DNA of 64,000 nt from Stutzerimonas kunmingensis (GTDB lineage: Bacteria; Pseudomonadota; Gammaproteobacteria; Pseudomonadales; Pseudomonadaceae), in NCBI RefSeq assembly GCF_900114065.1, contig NZ_FORS01000002.1, positions 186,001 through 250,000 on the forward strand. Reading direction: 5' to 3'. The position numbers and the translations under genes were made by a program. Numbering within the stretch: the first letter of the stretch is position 1; every line of letters starts with the position of its first letter. Positions 18,526 to 27,179 of the stretch are shown one piece after another. The notes under the pieces were generated by a model. That model had not been told where the DNA came from and searched no databases. It worked only from the letters and a program-made list of their open reading frames with translations.

Positions 18526-18963
18526 ATGGTGTCGCTCTCCGGCTATCTCGGCCTTTTTCTCGCGGCGTTCGGTGCCGCCACGCTGCTACCGATGCAGTCC
18601 GAGGCGGTGCTCGCCGGCCTCCTTCTTTCCGAACGCTACACGGTCTGGGCCCTGGTCGCCGTGGCCAGCCTCGGCAATGTGCTGGGCTCGGTTGTGAACT
18701 GGCTGCTCGGGCGTTACGTCGAGCATTTTCGCCACAAGCGCTGGTTTCCGGTCAACGAGCGGCAACTGACGAAGGCGCAGCACAGCTACCATCGCTACGG
18801 TCGCTGGACCTTGCTGCTCAGCTGGGTGCCGATCATTGGTGATCCGCTGACCCTGGTCGCCGGCGTGATGCGTGAGCCGCTATGGAGCTTTCTGCTGATC
18901 GTCACGTTGGCGAAGACCGCGCGCTACCTCATGGTGATGGGGTTGACCCTGGGCTGGATGTGA
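18526..18963 (+). CDS. YqaA-like inner-membrane protein (SNARE-associated/DedA superfamily)
   Basis: 145 residues. Hydrophobic segments at about 5-35, 45-65, 90-110 and 120-140 flank the typical LLPMQSEAVLAGLL and GNVLGSVVNWLLGRY motifs, and a late WVPIIGDPLTLVAGVMR. This is the short YqaA branch of the DedA superfamily, whose members move lipids or maintain proton-motive force. The start is ATG 18526; an in-frame TTG lies one codon earlier. An 8-bp tandem repeat lies about 160 bp upstream. Confidence 0.82.
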   Translation: MVSLSGYLGLFLAAFGAATLLPMQSEAVLAGLLLSERYTVWALVAVASLGNVLGSVVNWLLGRYVEHFRHKRWFPVNERQLTKAQHSYHRYGRWTLLLSWVPIIGDPLTLVAGVMREPLWSFLLIVTLAKTARYLMVMGLTLGWM

Positions 18964-19037
18964 CGCAAGGGCTGACAGCGCGACCGTGCCTGGCCGATCA
19001 TGGCGGCCAACGACTACAGGCCAGGAAACCGAGCCGC

Positions 19038-20105
19038 ATGACCAGCGAGGCGCAAACGACAGCAGACGAGGCAGCCGTCTCGGCGATAGCCCGCCGGGAC
19101 AGCATCAGCGTCCGCCTGGTAGCCGAGGCGCTGCTGGGTTTCGTGCAGCCCGGGCTATCCACCGGGCAGCTGCTGGATGAGATCGGTCTCGACCCCGCCT
19201 GCCTGCAAGATCCCGACGGCCGCATGAACGTGCGTGACTACTCGCAACTCTGGCTGCGACTGGCGCGGCGCTTCGATGACGAATTCTTCGGCATGGACCC
19301 GCGCCGGCTGCGCTGGGGCAGCTTCGTCTTTCTCAGCCGCAGCTGCATCCAGCAGCCGACACTGGAGAAGGCGCTGGTTCACGCACTGAGCTTTCTCGGG
19401 CTGGGCCTGGAGGACCTGCGTGGCAAGCTGATCCGCAGCCAGAGCCTGGCTGAAGTGTTGCTGCGCGAACGCAACCCCGAGCCGGCGCGAGCCTTTTGCT
19501 ACTTCACCTTCTGGATGCTCCTGCACGGCCTGGCCTGCTGGCTGGTGGGGCGGCGTATCCCGCTGCTGGCGGTCGAGTTGCGTTGTGCCGAACCGGACTA
19601 CACGGATGATTACCGGGTGATGTTCTCCGACAACCTGCGTTTCGGCCGGCCGTCGACGCGGATTATTTTCGCTGCCGAAGTGCTCGATCTGCCGATCCGT
19701 CGTAGCGAAGCAGAATTGCAGGTCTTTCTCGCCGAAGCGCCAGCCAACATCCTGGTGCGTTATCGCGACCACTCCAGCCTGGCCAGTCGCATCAAACAGC
19801 ACCTGCGCAGCCTGCCTGCCGAACGCTGGCCAGACAGCGAGACGCTGGCACAGACCCTGTGCATCTCGGCCTCGACCCTGCGTCGCCGGCTGGCGGAGGC
19901 GGGGCAGCCTTATCAGGCCATCAAGGACGGCTTGCGCCAGGAAATGGCCACCGAATGGCTGGCCGACGCCGCCATCAGCTATGGCGAAATCGCCGAGCGG
20001 CTGGGGTTTGCCGATGTCAGTTCGTTCTACAAGGCGTTCCGCAAGTGGACAGGTATCAATCCCGGGCACTACCGCAACCTGATTCTGGCGCCGGCGCGCG
20101 CCTGA
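19038..20105 (+). CDS. AraC family transcriptional regulator
   Basis: 355 residues. The N-terminal two thirds match the arabinose-binding-like domain of the OruR/ArgR-type AraC group (GSFVFLSRSCIQQPTLEKAL). The C-terminal HTH pair runs from about residue 255, with ISASTLRRRLAEAG and the closing signature GFADVSSFYKAFRKWTGINPG. It is transcribed toward the acyl-CoA operon starting at 20291 and probably controls it; the inducer would be a pathway acid or acyl-CoA. Confidence 0.88.
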   Translation: MTSEAQTTADEAAVSAIARRDSISVRLVAEALLGFVQPGLSTGQLLDEIGLDPACLQDPDGRMNVRDYSQLWLRLARRFDDEFFGMDPRRLRWGSFVFLSRSCIQQPTLEKALVHALSFLGLGLEDLRGKLIRSQSLAEVLLRERNPEPARAFCYFTFWMLLHGLACWLVGRRIPLLAVELRCAEPDYTDDYRVMFSDNLRFGRPSTRIIFAAEVLDLPIRRSEAELQVFLAEAPANILVRYRDHSSLASRIKQHLRSLPAERWPDSETLAQTLCISASTLRRRLAEAGQPYQAIKDGLRQEMATEWLADAAISYGEIAERLGFADVSSFYKAFRKWTGINPGHYRNLILAPARA

Positions 20106-20264
20106 TAGCGCGTTGTTGGGCCTGAGGCCTCCAGCTGTCCTCACGCCTTTAGCGATAGCGGGAAGATTGCCTTTTGCCATTGGCCAAAACGGTCAGGCAG
20201 GTTGAGAACATCGACCATTGCCGCACCCGTGTCGCTGTCCAAAGATAACCCCGGCTTCGCACCG

Positions 20265-20276
20265 AATAACAACAAG
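20265..20276 (+). promoter_or_regulatory. Candidate Hfq/Crc catabolite-repression site before the hydroxyacyl-CoA dehydrogenase
   Basis: AATAACAACAAG fits the A-rich AANAANAA pattern bound by Hfq with Crc. It lies immediately upstream of the GGAG ribosome binding site (20281-20284), where binding would block translation of the first gene of the operon. Confidence 0.6.
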
Positions 20277-20290
20277 CACGGGAGACAGCC

Positions 20291-21058
20291 ATGCAGATTC
20301 GCGACAAGGTATTCCTCATTACTGGCGGCGCCTCCGGCCTTGGCGCTGCGGCGGCGCAGGCGCTGGTCGAGGCGGGCGGCAAGGTCGTGCTCGCCGATCT
20401 GGACGAAGCCGCGGCCAACGCCACGGCACAGGCGCTCGGGCCTAGCGCCCTCGGCGTCGCCGCCGACATTCGTGATGAACAGGCCGCGCGCCATGCCGTC
20501 GCCACCGCGCGCGAACATTTCGGCGGGCTGCACGGGCTGGTCAATTGCGCTGGCGTCGCCGGTGGCGAAAAAGTGCTCGGACGCAATGGTCCGCACAGCC
20601 TCGACGCTTTCAGCCGCATCGTCGGCATCAACCTGATCGGCAGCTTCAACATGCTGCGGCTGGCCGCCGAGGCGATGGCGGAGAACGCGCCAGACGCTGA
20701 TGGCGAGCGCGGCGCGATCATCAATACCGCATCGATTGCCGCCTTTGACGGGCAGATCGGCCAGGCCGCCTATGCTGCGTCCAAAGGCGGTGTGGTCAGC
20801 ATGACCCTGCCGGCCGCGCGCGAGCTGGCGCGCTTCGGCATTCGCGTGATGACCATCGCCCCCGGTGTGTTCGAGACACCGATGATGGCCGGCATGACCC
20901 AGGAAATCCGTGACTCGCTGGCCGCCGGCGTGCCGTTCCCACCACGCCTGGGCCATCCGGCCGAATACGCCGCGCTGGTGCGGCACATCTTCGAGAACAG
21001 CATGCTCAACGGTGAGGTGATTCGCCTCGACGGCGCCTTGCGCATGGCCGCCAAGTAA
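20291..21058 (+). CDS. 3-hydroxyacyl-CoA dehydrogenase type II (SDR, HSD10-like)
   Basis: 255 residues. The nucleotide site is [10 protein letters not shown], and the catalytic set is Ser148 (NTASIAAF), Tyr161 and Lys165 (YAASKGG). The long match to HSD10-type proteins ([32 protein letters not shown]) points to oxidation of 3-hydroxyacyl-CoA with NAD. In isoleucine breakdown this enzyme oxidises 2-methyl-3-hydroxybutyryl-CoA. A similar gene cluster in P. putida carries it with FadAx-type thiolase, dehydrogenase and ligase. First gene of the operon, 11 bp before the thiolase. Confidence 0.9.
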   Translation: MQIRDKVFLITGGASGLGAAAAQALVEAGGKVVLADLDEAAANATAQALGPSALGVAADIRDEQAARHAVATAREHFGGLHGLVNCAGVAGGEKVLGRNGPHSLDAFSRIVGINLIGSFNMLRLAAEAMAENAPDADGERGAIINTASIAAFDGQIGQAAYAASKGGVVSMTLPAARELARFGIRVMTIAPGVFETPMMAGMTQEIRDSLAAGVPFPPRLGHPAEYAALVRHIFENSMLNGEVIRLDGALRMAAK

Positions 21059-21069
21059 AGGAAGCAGAG

Positions 21070-22254
21070 ATGAAAGATGATCCGATCGTAATCGTCAGCA
21101 GTGCGCGCACGCCCATGGGCGGTTTTCAGGGCGACCTGCAGGGGATGACCGCCTGGCAGCTCGGTGCTGCCGCCATCCGTGCCACCGTGGAACGCAGCGG
21201 CCTGCCGGCCGAGAACGTGCAGGATGTGCTGATGGGCTGCGTGCTGCCTGCCGGCCAGGGCCAGGCACCGGCGCGCCAGGCGGCATTGAGCGCCGGGCTG
21301 ACCCGCGCCACCACCTGCACCACGGTCAACAAGATGTGCGGCTCGGGCATGCAGACGGTGATCATGGCCCACGACCAGCTGCTCGCCGGGAGTGCCGATA
21401 TCGTCGTCGCCGGCGGGATGGAAAGCATGTCCAACGCGCCTTACCTGCTCGACCGCGCCCGTGGCGGCTATCGCATGGGGCACGGCCGGGTGCTCGACCA
21501 CATGTTTCTCGATGGTCTGGAAGACGCCTACGACAAGGGCCGCCTGATGGGCACCTTTGCCGAGGAGTGCGCCGACGCCTTCGGCTTCACCCGTGAGGAG
21601 CAGGATGCGTTCGCGCTGGAATCGCTGCGACGGGCCCAGGCGGCAATCGCCGAAGGGCACTTTGCCGATGAGATCGTCGCGCTGGACGTCACTCAGGGCA
21701 AACAGCAGCGGCAGATCCGCGATGACGAGCAGCCGCCCAAGGCGATGCCGGAAAAGATTCCCAGCCTGAAGCCGGCGTTCCGCGAGGGCGGCACGGTGAC
21801 TGCGGCCAACTCCAGCTCGATTTCCGATGGCGCCGCCGCGCTGCTGTTGATGCGCCGTTCCGAAGCCGAGCGCTGGGGCCTGCAGCCACAGGCGGTGATC
21901 CACGGCCACGCGGCCTACGCCGATGCGCCGAACCTGTTCACCACCGCGCCGATCGGGGCGATCCGCAAGCTGATGGAGCGCACCGGTTGGTCCACCGGAG
22001 ACGTGGATCTGTTCGAGATCAACGAAGCCTTCGCGGTGGTCGCCATGGCCAGCATGCGCGAGTTGGGGCTGGACCACGCCAAGGTCAACGTCAACGGCGG
22101 TGCCTGCGCGCTCGGCCATCCCATCGGTGCTTCGGGCGCGCGGATCCTGGTGACGCTGCTTTCGGCCCTTCGTGCACGTGGTCTGCGCCGTGGCGTAGCG
22201 GCGATCTGCATCGGCGGCGGCGAAGCCACCGCCATGGCCGTCGAACTGATCTGA
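21070..22254 (+). CDS. Acetyl-CoA acyltransferase (thiolase)
   Basis: 394 residues with the full thiolase catalytic set: Cys90 in [10 protein letters not shown], His350 in [12 protein letters not shown] and Cys380 in [10 protein letters not shown]. It cleaves 3-ketoacyl-CoA, or condenses acetyl-CoA, in the cytoplasm. In this operon it would split 2-methylacetoacetyl-CoA into acetyl-CoA and propionyl-CoA if the pathway is isoleucine. It starts 11 bp after the dehydrogenase and ends 10 bp before the acyl-CoA dehydrogenase. Confidence 0.93.
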   Translation: MKDDPIVIVSSARTPMGGFQGDLQGMTAWQLGAAAIRATVERSGLPAENVQDVLMGCVLPAGQGQAPARQAALSAGLTRATTCTTVNKMCGSGMQTVIMAHDQLLAGSADIVVAGGMESMSNAPYLLDRARGGYRMGHGRVLDHMFLDGLEDAYDKGRLMGTFAEECADAFGFTREEQDAFALESLRRAQAAIAEGHFADEIVALDVTQGKQQRQIRDDEQPPKAMPEKIPSLKPAFREGGTVTAANSSSISDGAAALLLMRRSEAERWGLQPQAVIHGHAAYADAPNLFTTAPIGAIRKLMERTGWSTGDVDLFEINEAFAVVAMASMRELGLDHAKVNVNGGACALGHPIGASGARILVTLLSALRARGLRRGVAAICIGGGEATAMAVELI

Positions 22255-22264
22255 GGAGGCACCC

Positions 22265-23404
22265 ATGCTGCCCAATGAAGATCAAAACGCGATCGCCGAG
22301 ATGGCCCGCCAGTTTGCCCAGGAGCGGCTGAAGCCTTTTGCCGAACAGTGGAGTCGCGAGCATCGCTATCCCGCCGAAGCAATTGGCGAAATGGCCGCGC
22401 TCGGCTTCTTCGGCATGCTGGTGCCGGAGCAGTGGGGCGGCAGCGACACCGGCTATCTGGCCTATGCCATGGCGCTGGAAGAGATCGCCGCCGGTGACGG
22501 CGCCTGCTCGACCATCATGAGCGTGCACAACTCGGTGGGCTGCGTGCCCATCCTGCGTTTCGGCAATGACCAGCAGAAGAGTGACTTCCTTACTCCGTTG
22601 GCCCGTGGTGAGCAGATCGGCGCCTTTGCGCTGACCGAGCCGCAAGCGGGCTCCGACGCCAGCAGCCTGCGCACCCGCGCCCGTCGCGACGGCGATCATT
22701 ACGTGCTCAACGGCGCCAAGCAGTTCATCACCTCCGGTAAGCATGCCGGCACGGTGATCGTCTTCGCGGTGACCGATCCGGACGCCGGCAAGCGCGGTAT
22801 CAGTGCCTTTATCGTGCCGACCGACAGCCCGGGTTATCAGGTGGTGCGGGTGGAGGACAAGCTCGGCCAGCACGCGTCGGATACTTGCCAGATCGCCTTC
22901 GAGGACCTGCGCGTGCCGGTGGCCAACCGGTTGGGCGAGGAGGGTGAGGGTTATCGCATTGCCCTGGCCAATCTCGAAGGCGGACGCATCGGCATCGCCG
23001 CCCAGGCGGTCGGCATGGCGCGCGCGGCGTTCGAGGCGGCGCGTGATTACGCCCGGGACCGGGAAACCTTCGGCAAGCCGATCATCGAGCATCAGGCGGT
23101 GGCGTTCCGCCTGGCCGACATGGCGATGCAGATTGCCGTGGCGCGGCAGATGGTGCATCACGCCGCCGCGTTGCGCGAGGTCGGGCGGCCAGCACTGGTG
23201 GAGGCTTCGATGGCCAAGCTGTTTGCATCGGAGATGGCGGAGAAGGTCTGCTCGGCAGCAATCCAGACGCTCGGTGGCTACGGCTATCTGGCCGACTTCC
23301 CGGTGGAGCGCATCTACCGCGATGTGCGGGTCTGCCAGATCTACGAAGGCACCAGCGACATCCAGCGCCTGGTCATCGCGCGCAACCTCGGAGGGCCGGC
23401 CTGA
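22265..23404 (+). CDS. Acyl-CoA dehydrogenase (short/branched-chain type)
   Basis: 379 residues. The family signatures are all visible: [29 protein letters not shown], the C-terminal [16 protein letters not shown], and [17 protein letters not shown]. The Glu of YEGTS lies at the position of the catalytic base of short-chain types. FAD-linked, it desaturates acyl-CoA and passes electrons to ETF. Together with the adjacent HSD10-like gene it may act on 2-methylbutyryl-CoA. GAGG precedes the ATG. Confidence 0.92.
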   Translation: MLPNEDQNAIAEMARQFAQERLKPFAEQWSREHRYPAEAIGEMAALGFFGMLVPEQWGGSDTGYLAYAMALEEIAAGDGACSTIMSVHNSVGCVPILRFGNDQQKSDFLTPLARGEQIGAFALTEPQAGSDASSLRTRARRDGDHYVLNGAKQFITSGKHAGTVIVFAVTDPDAGKRGISAFIVPTDSPGYQVVRVEDKLGQHASDTCQIAFEDLRVPVANRLGEEGEGYRIALANLEGGRIGIAAQAVGMARAAFEAARDYARDRETFGKPIIEHQAVAFRLADMAMQIAVARQMVHHAAALREVGRPALVEASMAKLFASEMAEKVCSAAIQTLGGYGYLADFPVERIYRDVRVCQIYEGTSDIQRLVIARNLGGPA

Positions 23405-23497
23405 CCGAGACCAGCTGCGCCTGCGTGCCTTACGGCGCATCGATACATGATTTCAGTGGTGCCGGTAGAACGCCGTTTCCTCGACCGGCACTTGCAC

Positions 23498-23509
23498 AAT
23501 AAAAACAAG
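23498..23509 (+). promoter_or_regulatory. Candidate Hfq/Crc site before the acyl-CoA ligase
   Basis: AATAAAAACAAG lies directly before the TAGAGGTAGG ribosome binding region of the ligase, again in the AANAANAA pattern expected of a Crc/Hfq translational block. Confidence 0.6.
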
Positions 23510-23524
23510 ATAGAGGTAGGAAAC

Positions 23525-25159
23525 ATGCAACCAGGATTGATGCAGAACGCCCCGCTGTTGATCAGCAGCATCGTCACCCACGCCGCCCGTGCTCACGGTG
23601 ATCGCGAGATCGTCTCGCGGCTGGTCGACGAATCCCTCTGGCGTTATGACTATGCCGGGCTCGCCGCCCGTTCGGCGCAGGCCGCCAGCATGCTGGGCAA
23701 GCTCGGCATCGGCCCCGGCGATTGCGTGTCGTCGCTGGCCTGGAATACTCACCGTCACTACGAGCTGTTCTTCGCCGTGCCCGGCATCGGCGCCGTGCTG
23801 CACACGGCCAACCCGCGATTGTCGGACGAACAGATCGTCTACACCATCAACCACGCCGGCAGTAAGGTGCTGCTGTTCGACAGCAGCTTTGCCGAGTGCG
23901 TCGCCCGGCTGCGGCCACGTCTGGGCAATATCCGCCATTTCATCGAACTGGCCGCACAGCCGAGTTCCGGTCTGCAGGATGTCCTGGGCTACGAGCAGCT
24001 GATCGCCAACGAGCAGCCGCTGGACTGGCCGCGGTTCGACGAGAACGCCGGCGCGGTGCTCTGTTACACCTCCGGCACCACCGGCGACCCCAAGGGCGTG
24101 CTCTACAGCCACCGTTCGGTGGTGCTGCATGCGATGGCCGCTGGGTTGTCCGGCGCGTTCGGCCTGTCCGCCTTCGATTGCATCATGCCGTGCTCGTCGC
24201 TCTATCACGGCACCGCCTGGGGCATCCCATTTGCGGCTGCAATCAATGGCTGCAAGTTCGTACTGCCGTGCGACAAGATGGACGGCGCGAGCCTGCAGGA
24301 ACTGATCAAGACCGAAGGCGTGACCCTGTCCGGCGGCGTGCCGACCATCTGGACCATGTACCTCGCCCATCTGGGACGTAGCGGTGAGGATTCCGGCAGC
24401 CTGGCGCGGCTGGTGATCGGCGGTTCCGCCGTGCCGCGGGCGATGGCCGAAACCTTCCAAACCAAGTACGGCGTCGCAGTCTGCCAGCTCTGGGGGATGA
24501 CCGAGACAAGCCCGCTGGGCGTGGTGGCAACGCCAACGCCCAAGCTGGCCGAACGTGGTCAGCAGGCCACCAATGACACCATCTGGACGCGTCAGGGGCG
24601 CCTGCAATTCGGCATCGAGCTGAAGATCGTCGACGAGGAGGGACGCGAACTGCCGTGCGACGGCGTCAGCTCCGGCAGCCTCAAGGTGCGCGGCCCCTGG
24701 ACGGTGGAGCGCTACTACCGCAGCGAAGTGAGCGCACTGGACGAAGACGGCTGGTTCGACACCGGTGACATCGCCACGCTGGACGCCGATGGCTTCATGC
24801 GTATCACCGACCGCAGCAAGGACGTGATCAAGTCCGGCGGCGAATGGGTTAGCTCCATTGATATCGAGAACGTCGCGGCGGCCTGTCCCGGTGTGAAGGT
24901 GGCCGCGGTGGTCGGCGTATTCCACCCCAAATGGGAGGAGCGCCCGGTACTGGTGATCGAGCCGCATGCCGATGCCGAGGTCACCGTGGAGAAAATCCTC
25001 GCCCATCTGGAGCCGAACATCGTCAAGTGGTGGATGCCGGATGCGGTGATCTTCGACGCGGTGCCGCTGACTGCTACCGGCAAGATCGACAAGAAGGTGC
25101 TGCGCGAGCGCTATCGTAACCATCTGGTCGAGAACCAGCCCAGCGCCGCGAACCAGTAA
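23525..25159 (+). CDS. Acyl-CoA synthetase (AMP-forming, AlkK-like medium/branched-chain type)
   Basis: 544 residues from ATG 23525, which has GAGGTAGG just upstream. The P-loop-like AMP motif CYTSGTTGDPKGV is present, followed by GMTETSPLGV, the DGWFDTGDIA hinge and the C-terminal TGKIDKKVLRERY with the catalytic lysine. It activates a free acid to acyl-CoA with ATP. The N-terminus and the YHGTAWGIPFAA segment resemble AlkK-type ligases. As fourth gene of the operon it lets the pathway start from a free acid as well as from the keto-acid route. Confidence 0.9.
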   Translation: MQPGLMQNAPLLISSIVTHAARAHGDREIVSRLVDESLWRYDYAGLAARSAQAASMLGKLGIGPGDCVSSLAWNTHRHYELFFAVPGIGAVLHTANPRLSDEQIVYTINHAGSKVLLFDSSFAECVARLRPRLGNIRHFIELAAQPSSGLQDVLGYEQLIANEQPLDWPRFDENAGAVLCYTSGTTGDPKGVLYSHRSVVLHAMAAGLSGAFGLSAFDCIMPCSSLYHGTAWGIPFAAAINGCKFVLPCDKMDGASLQELIKTEGVTLSGGVPTIWTMYLAHLGRSGEDSGSLARLVIGGSAVPRAMAETFQTKYGVAVCQLWGMTETSPLGVVATPTPKLAERGQQATNDTIWTRQGRLQFGIELKIVDEEGRELPCDGVSSGSLKVRGPWTVERYYRSEVSALDEDGWFDTGDIATLDADGFMRITDRSKDVIKSGGEWVSSIDIENVAAACPGVKVAAVVGVFHPKWEERPVLVIEPHADAEVTVEKILAHLEPNIVKWWMPDAVIFDAVPLTATGKIDKKVLRERYRNHLVENQPSAANQ

Positions 25160-25174
25160 CGCCTGTTACCCATA

Positions 25175-25202
25175 CGCGCTCCGTGCTTCGGTGCGGGGCG
25201 CG
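25175..25202 (+). other. Hairpin between ligase and racemase genes
   Basis: CGCGCTCCGTGC and GTGCGGGGCGCG, separated by TTCG, pair with two G-U pairs and one mismatch. A smaller GTAAC/GTTAC repeat lies just before it. It may stabilise the upstream message or lower expression of the next gene; there is no T-run for a full terminator. Confidence 0.35.
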
Positions 25203-25234
25203 TCTGCGTGCGTGTGCATCGAGGAGATCGACCC

Positions 25235-26317
25235 ATGAACGAACACGACGACACCCGTAGCGGACCGCTGTGCGGCCTGCGCGTGCTGGAGTTCGCCGGC
25301 ATCGGCCCCGGCCCGCATTGCGCCATGCTGCTGGCCGACATGGGCGCCGAGGTGCTGCGCATCGAGCGCGAAGGCGGCAATGGCTGGCCGAACCCGGTGG
25401 TCGATCGCGGGCGCAAGACGCTGACCCTCGACATCCGCAGTGTGGCTGGGCGAGAGCGCTGTCTGACGCTGGCCGTGGACGCCGACGTGCTGATCGAAGG
25501 CTTCCGCCCCGGGGTGATGGAACGGCTGGGGCTGGGCCCGGACGAACTGCTGGCGCGCAATCCGCGGCTGATCTACGGACGCATGACCGGTTGGGGGCAG
25601 ACTGGGCCGTTGGCCAGGGCTGCCGGGCACGACATAAACTACATCGCCTTGACCGGCGCGCTGGCGGCAATCCGCGGCGAGAGCGGGACGGCGATTCCGC
25701 CGTTGAACCTGGTCGGTGATTTCGGCGGCGGCTCGCTCTTTCTCGCCGTCGGCATCCTCGCCGCGCTGTGGGAGCGCGAACGTTCGGGGCAGGGGCAGGT
25801 GATCGATGCGGCGATCGTCGATGGCGTGTCGTCGTTGATGACTTTCTTCGCCGGCCTGCTGCCGAGCGGGCGGATCGACATGCAACGCGAACGCAATCCG
25901 CTGGCAGGCGCTGCGCCGAACTACCGTTGCTATCGCTGCGCCGATGGTCGCGAGATTGCAATCGGGCCGCTGGAGTCGCAGTTCTGGCACGAGCTGCTGG
26001 AGCGAATAGACGCACCGGAAGCGCTCTGGGCGGGCTGTGCCGATCCAGGCGAATGGCCTGTGCAGAGCGAGCTGCTGGAGCGGCTGTTCGCGACCCGCAC
26101 GCGAGCCGAGTGGTGCGCCTTGCTCGAGGGCAGCGACGCCTGCTTCGCGCCGGTGCTTGAACTGGAAGAAGCGGCGCAGCACCCGCATCTGCGCCAGCGT
26201 GGCGTTTACCAGGACGTTGAGGGCGTGTTGCAGGCAGCACCGGCTCCGCGTTTTTCCCGCACGCCAGGCAAGGCGAGGCGGACGTTACGTTGCGGTGCGG
26301 AGGAGGGGTGGGACTGA
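25235..26317 (+). CDS. Alpha-methylacyl-CoA racemase (CaiB/BaiF family)
   Basis: 360 residues from ATG 25235 (GAGGAG upstream). The catalytic pair is visible: His132 in AAGHDINYIALTG and Asp162 in NLVGDFGGGS. The 30-residue spacing is the same as His126/Asp156 of the mycobacterial racemase. The enzyme interconverts R and S forms of 2-methylacyl-CoA. Beside a ligase, a dehydrogenase and an HSD10-like protein it would feed 2-methyl-branched acyl-CoA of either configuration into oxidation. It ends the operon. Confidence 0.9.
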   Translation: MNEHDDTRSGPLCGLRVLEFAGIGPGPHCAMLLADMGAEVLRIEREGGNGWPNPVVDRGRKTLTLDIRSVAGRERCLTLAVDADVLIEGFRPGVMERLGLGPDELLARNPRLIYGRMTGWGQTGPLARAAGHDINYIALTGALAAIRGESGTAIPPLNLVGDFGGGSLFLAVGILAALWERERSGQGQVIDAAIVDGVSSLMTFFAGLLPSGRIDMQRERNPLAGAAPNYRCYRCADGREIAIGPLESQFWHELLERIDAPEALWAGCADPGEWPVQSELLERLFATRTRAEWCALLEGSDACFAPVLELEEAAQHPHLRQRGVYQDVEGVLQAAPAPRFSRTPGKARRTLRCGAEEGWD

Positions 26318-26633
26318 GCTGCGCAGCTGACGGTAAGCACTGTTACGACGCACGCAGGCTTGCGCGCGAGTATCGAAGTCGACGATTTTCATGCTGCGAA
26401 AAAAAGCGCGTCCATTATTGGGCAAGCAGTCAGGAAAATGATTCCTGAATATATAACGCTTATATCGCAACACTGTTCAAAGTAATCATTCGGGGTCGAC
26501 CAAAGTAGTGTGCAGCGCCCGTAAAGCGCGGCCTAGACGTGCCGCACGTCGGTTTTGGTTTGCGAGTTGGCACCAGCTGACTACTATGAAAACGGAGGCT
26601 GCTTATTACAACAAAAACGGGGAGTACAACGTC
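26318..26633. other. Gene-free spacer of about 316 bp
   Basis: No credible coding region or RNA gene seen. It is clearly more A/T-rich than the flanking genes (26395-26475), consistent with promoter DNA for the small gene at 26634. A TTGGCAC at 26568-26574 looks like a sigma-54 -24 box but lacks the GC of a -12 box at the right distance. Confidence 0.6.
26608..26618 (+). promoter_or_regulatory. Candidate Hfq/Crc site before the small membrane protein
   Basis: ACAACAAAAAC abuts the GGGGAG ribosome binding site (26619-26624) of the gene starting at 26634 and fits the A-rich Hfq/Crc pattern. Confidence 0.5.
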
Positions 26634-26852
26634 ATGATTAATGATGCCGAACAACAAGTAGTTGCACTTGAACTGTGCCGTTTCCTGGCCCACTGCGTCG
26701 CTGCGATCGTTGTCGTGGGGATGCTGTTCGTGGCCCTCGTCGGATCCTGGCACGCTGCCCTCAGTGTAGGTGTCGTCCCTTTGCTCGCCATCATGGCCTG
26801 CGATTACCTAGCGAGACGCAAGGAAACTGCTGTGCAGACAGCAGACGCCTGA
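26634..26852 (+). CDS. Small membrane protein of unknown function
   Basis: 72 residues from ATG 26634, preceded by GGGGAG at good spacing; an in-frame ATG at 26586 would add 16 residues but has a poorer context. Two close hydrophobic stretches (about residues 14-36 and 40-55) suggest a helical hairpin in the inner membrane, followed by CDYLARRKE. I do not recognise the family. An A-rich site at its ribosome binding site suggests carbon-catabolite control, and the sigma-54-driven sRNA lies just downstream. Confidence 0.6.
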   Translation: MINDAEQQVVALELCRFLAHCVAAIVVVGMLFVALVGSWHAALSVGVVPLLAIMACDYLARRKETAVQTADA

Positions 26853-26905
26853 TACGACACAGGCGCTAACCAGCCGAAGAACCTTTTTATGCCCATCGAG
26901 CGATA

Positions 26906-26938
26906 GACACCCTGACAGTGAACCACTGCCGGGGTGTC
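26906..26938 (+). terminator. Possible terminator after the small membrane protein
   Basis: GACACCCTGACAGT and ACTGCCGGGGTGTC pair with one wobble and one mismatch around a short AACC region. There is no T-run after it, so it is a weak candidate. It separates the small gene from the sRNA control region. Confidence 0.4.
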
Positions 26939-27018
26939 CTGCGTTATGCAGCCGCGAATCGGCTGGCAGACCCTTTCATATCACTATCGCGCCCTTGCAC
27001 GTCGCTGCGCACAGAGGC

Positions 27019-27126
27019 GGTTACCCAAAGGTGTTACTCCTTTCGTACAGCGTAACGGTCACTGAGGTGGGCGGTAACGAATCAGGCGCGGATTCTGTGC
27101 TCTCTCTGCATGCCTAAATCGTAACC
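27019..27126 (+). promoter_or_regulatory. Cluster of GTTAC/GTAAC half-sites, candidate CbrB enhancer
   Basis: GGTTAC (27019-27024), TGTTAC (27032-27037), GTAACG (27052-27057), GTAAC (27074-27078) and GTAACC (27121-27126) lie within 110 bp upstream of a sigma-54 promoter. TGTTAC and GTAACG face each other across 14 bp. CbrB is reported to bind inverted TGTTAC/GTAACA half-sites ahead of crcZ and crcY, so this is the likely enhancer. The reading is from the pattern only. Confidence 0.6.
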
Positions 27127-27153
27127 TATTGAAAAATATGGAGTTATCGAAAC

Positions 27154-27169
27154 TGGCACGACGAATGCT
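27154..27169 (+). promoter_or_regulatory. Sigma-54 (RpoN) promoter of the CrcY/CrcZ-like RNA
   Basis: TGGCACGACGAATGCT matches the TGGCACG-N4-TTGCT consensus in all but one base. The GG at 27155-27156 and GC at 27167-27168 are separated by exactly 10 bases. Transcription should begin about 12 bases after the GC, near 27180. Confidence 0.85.
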
Positions 27170-27179
27170 GTGTTATTGG

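Noticed and set aside
26568..26584. TTGGCAC that resembles a sigma-54 -24 box before the small membrane protein
   Set aside because: Ten bases after the GG the sequence is CT, not GC, so the -12 element is missing.
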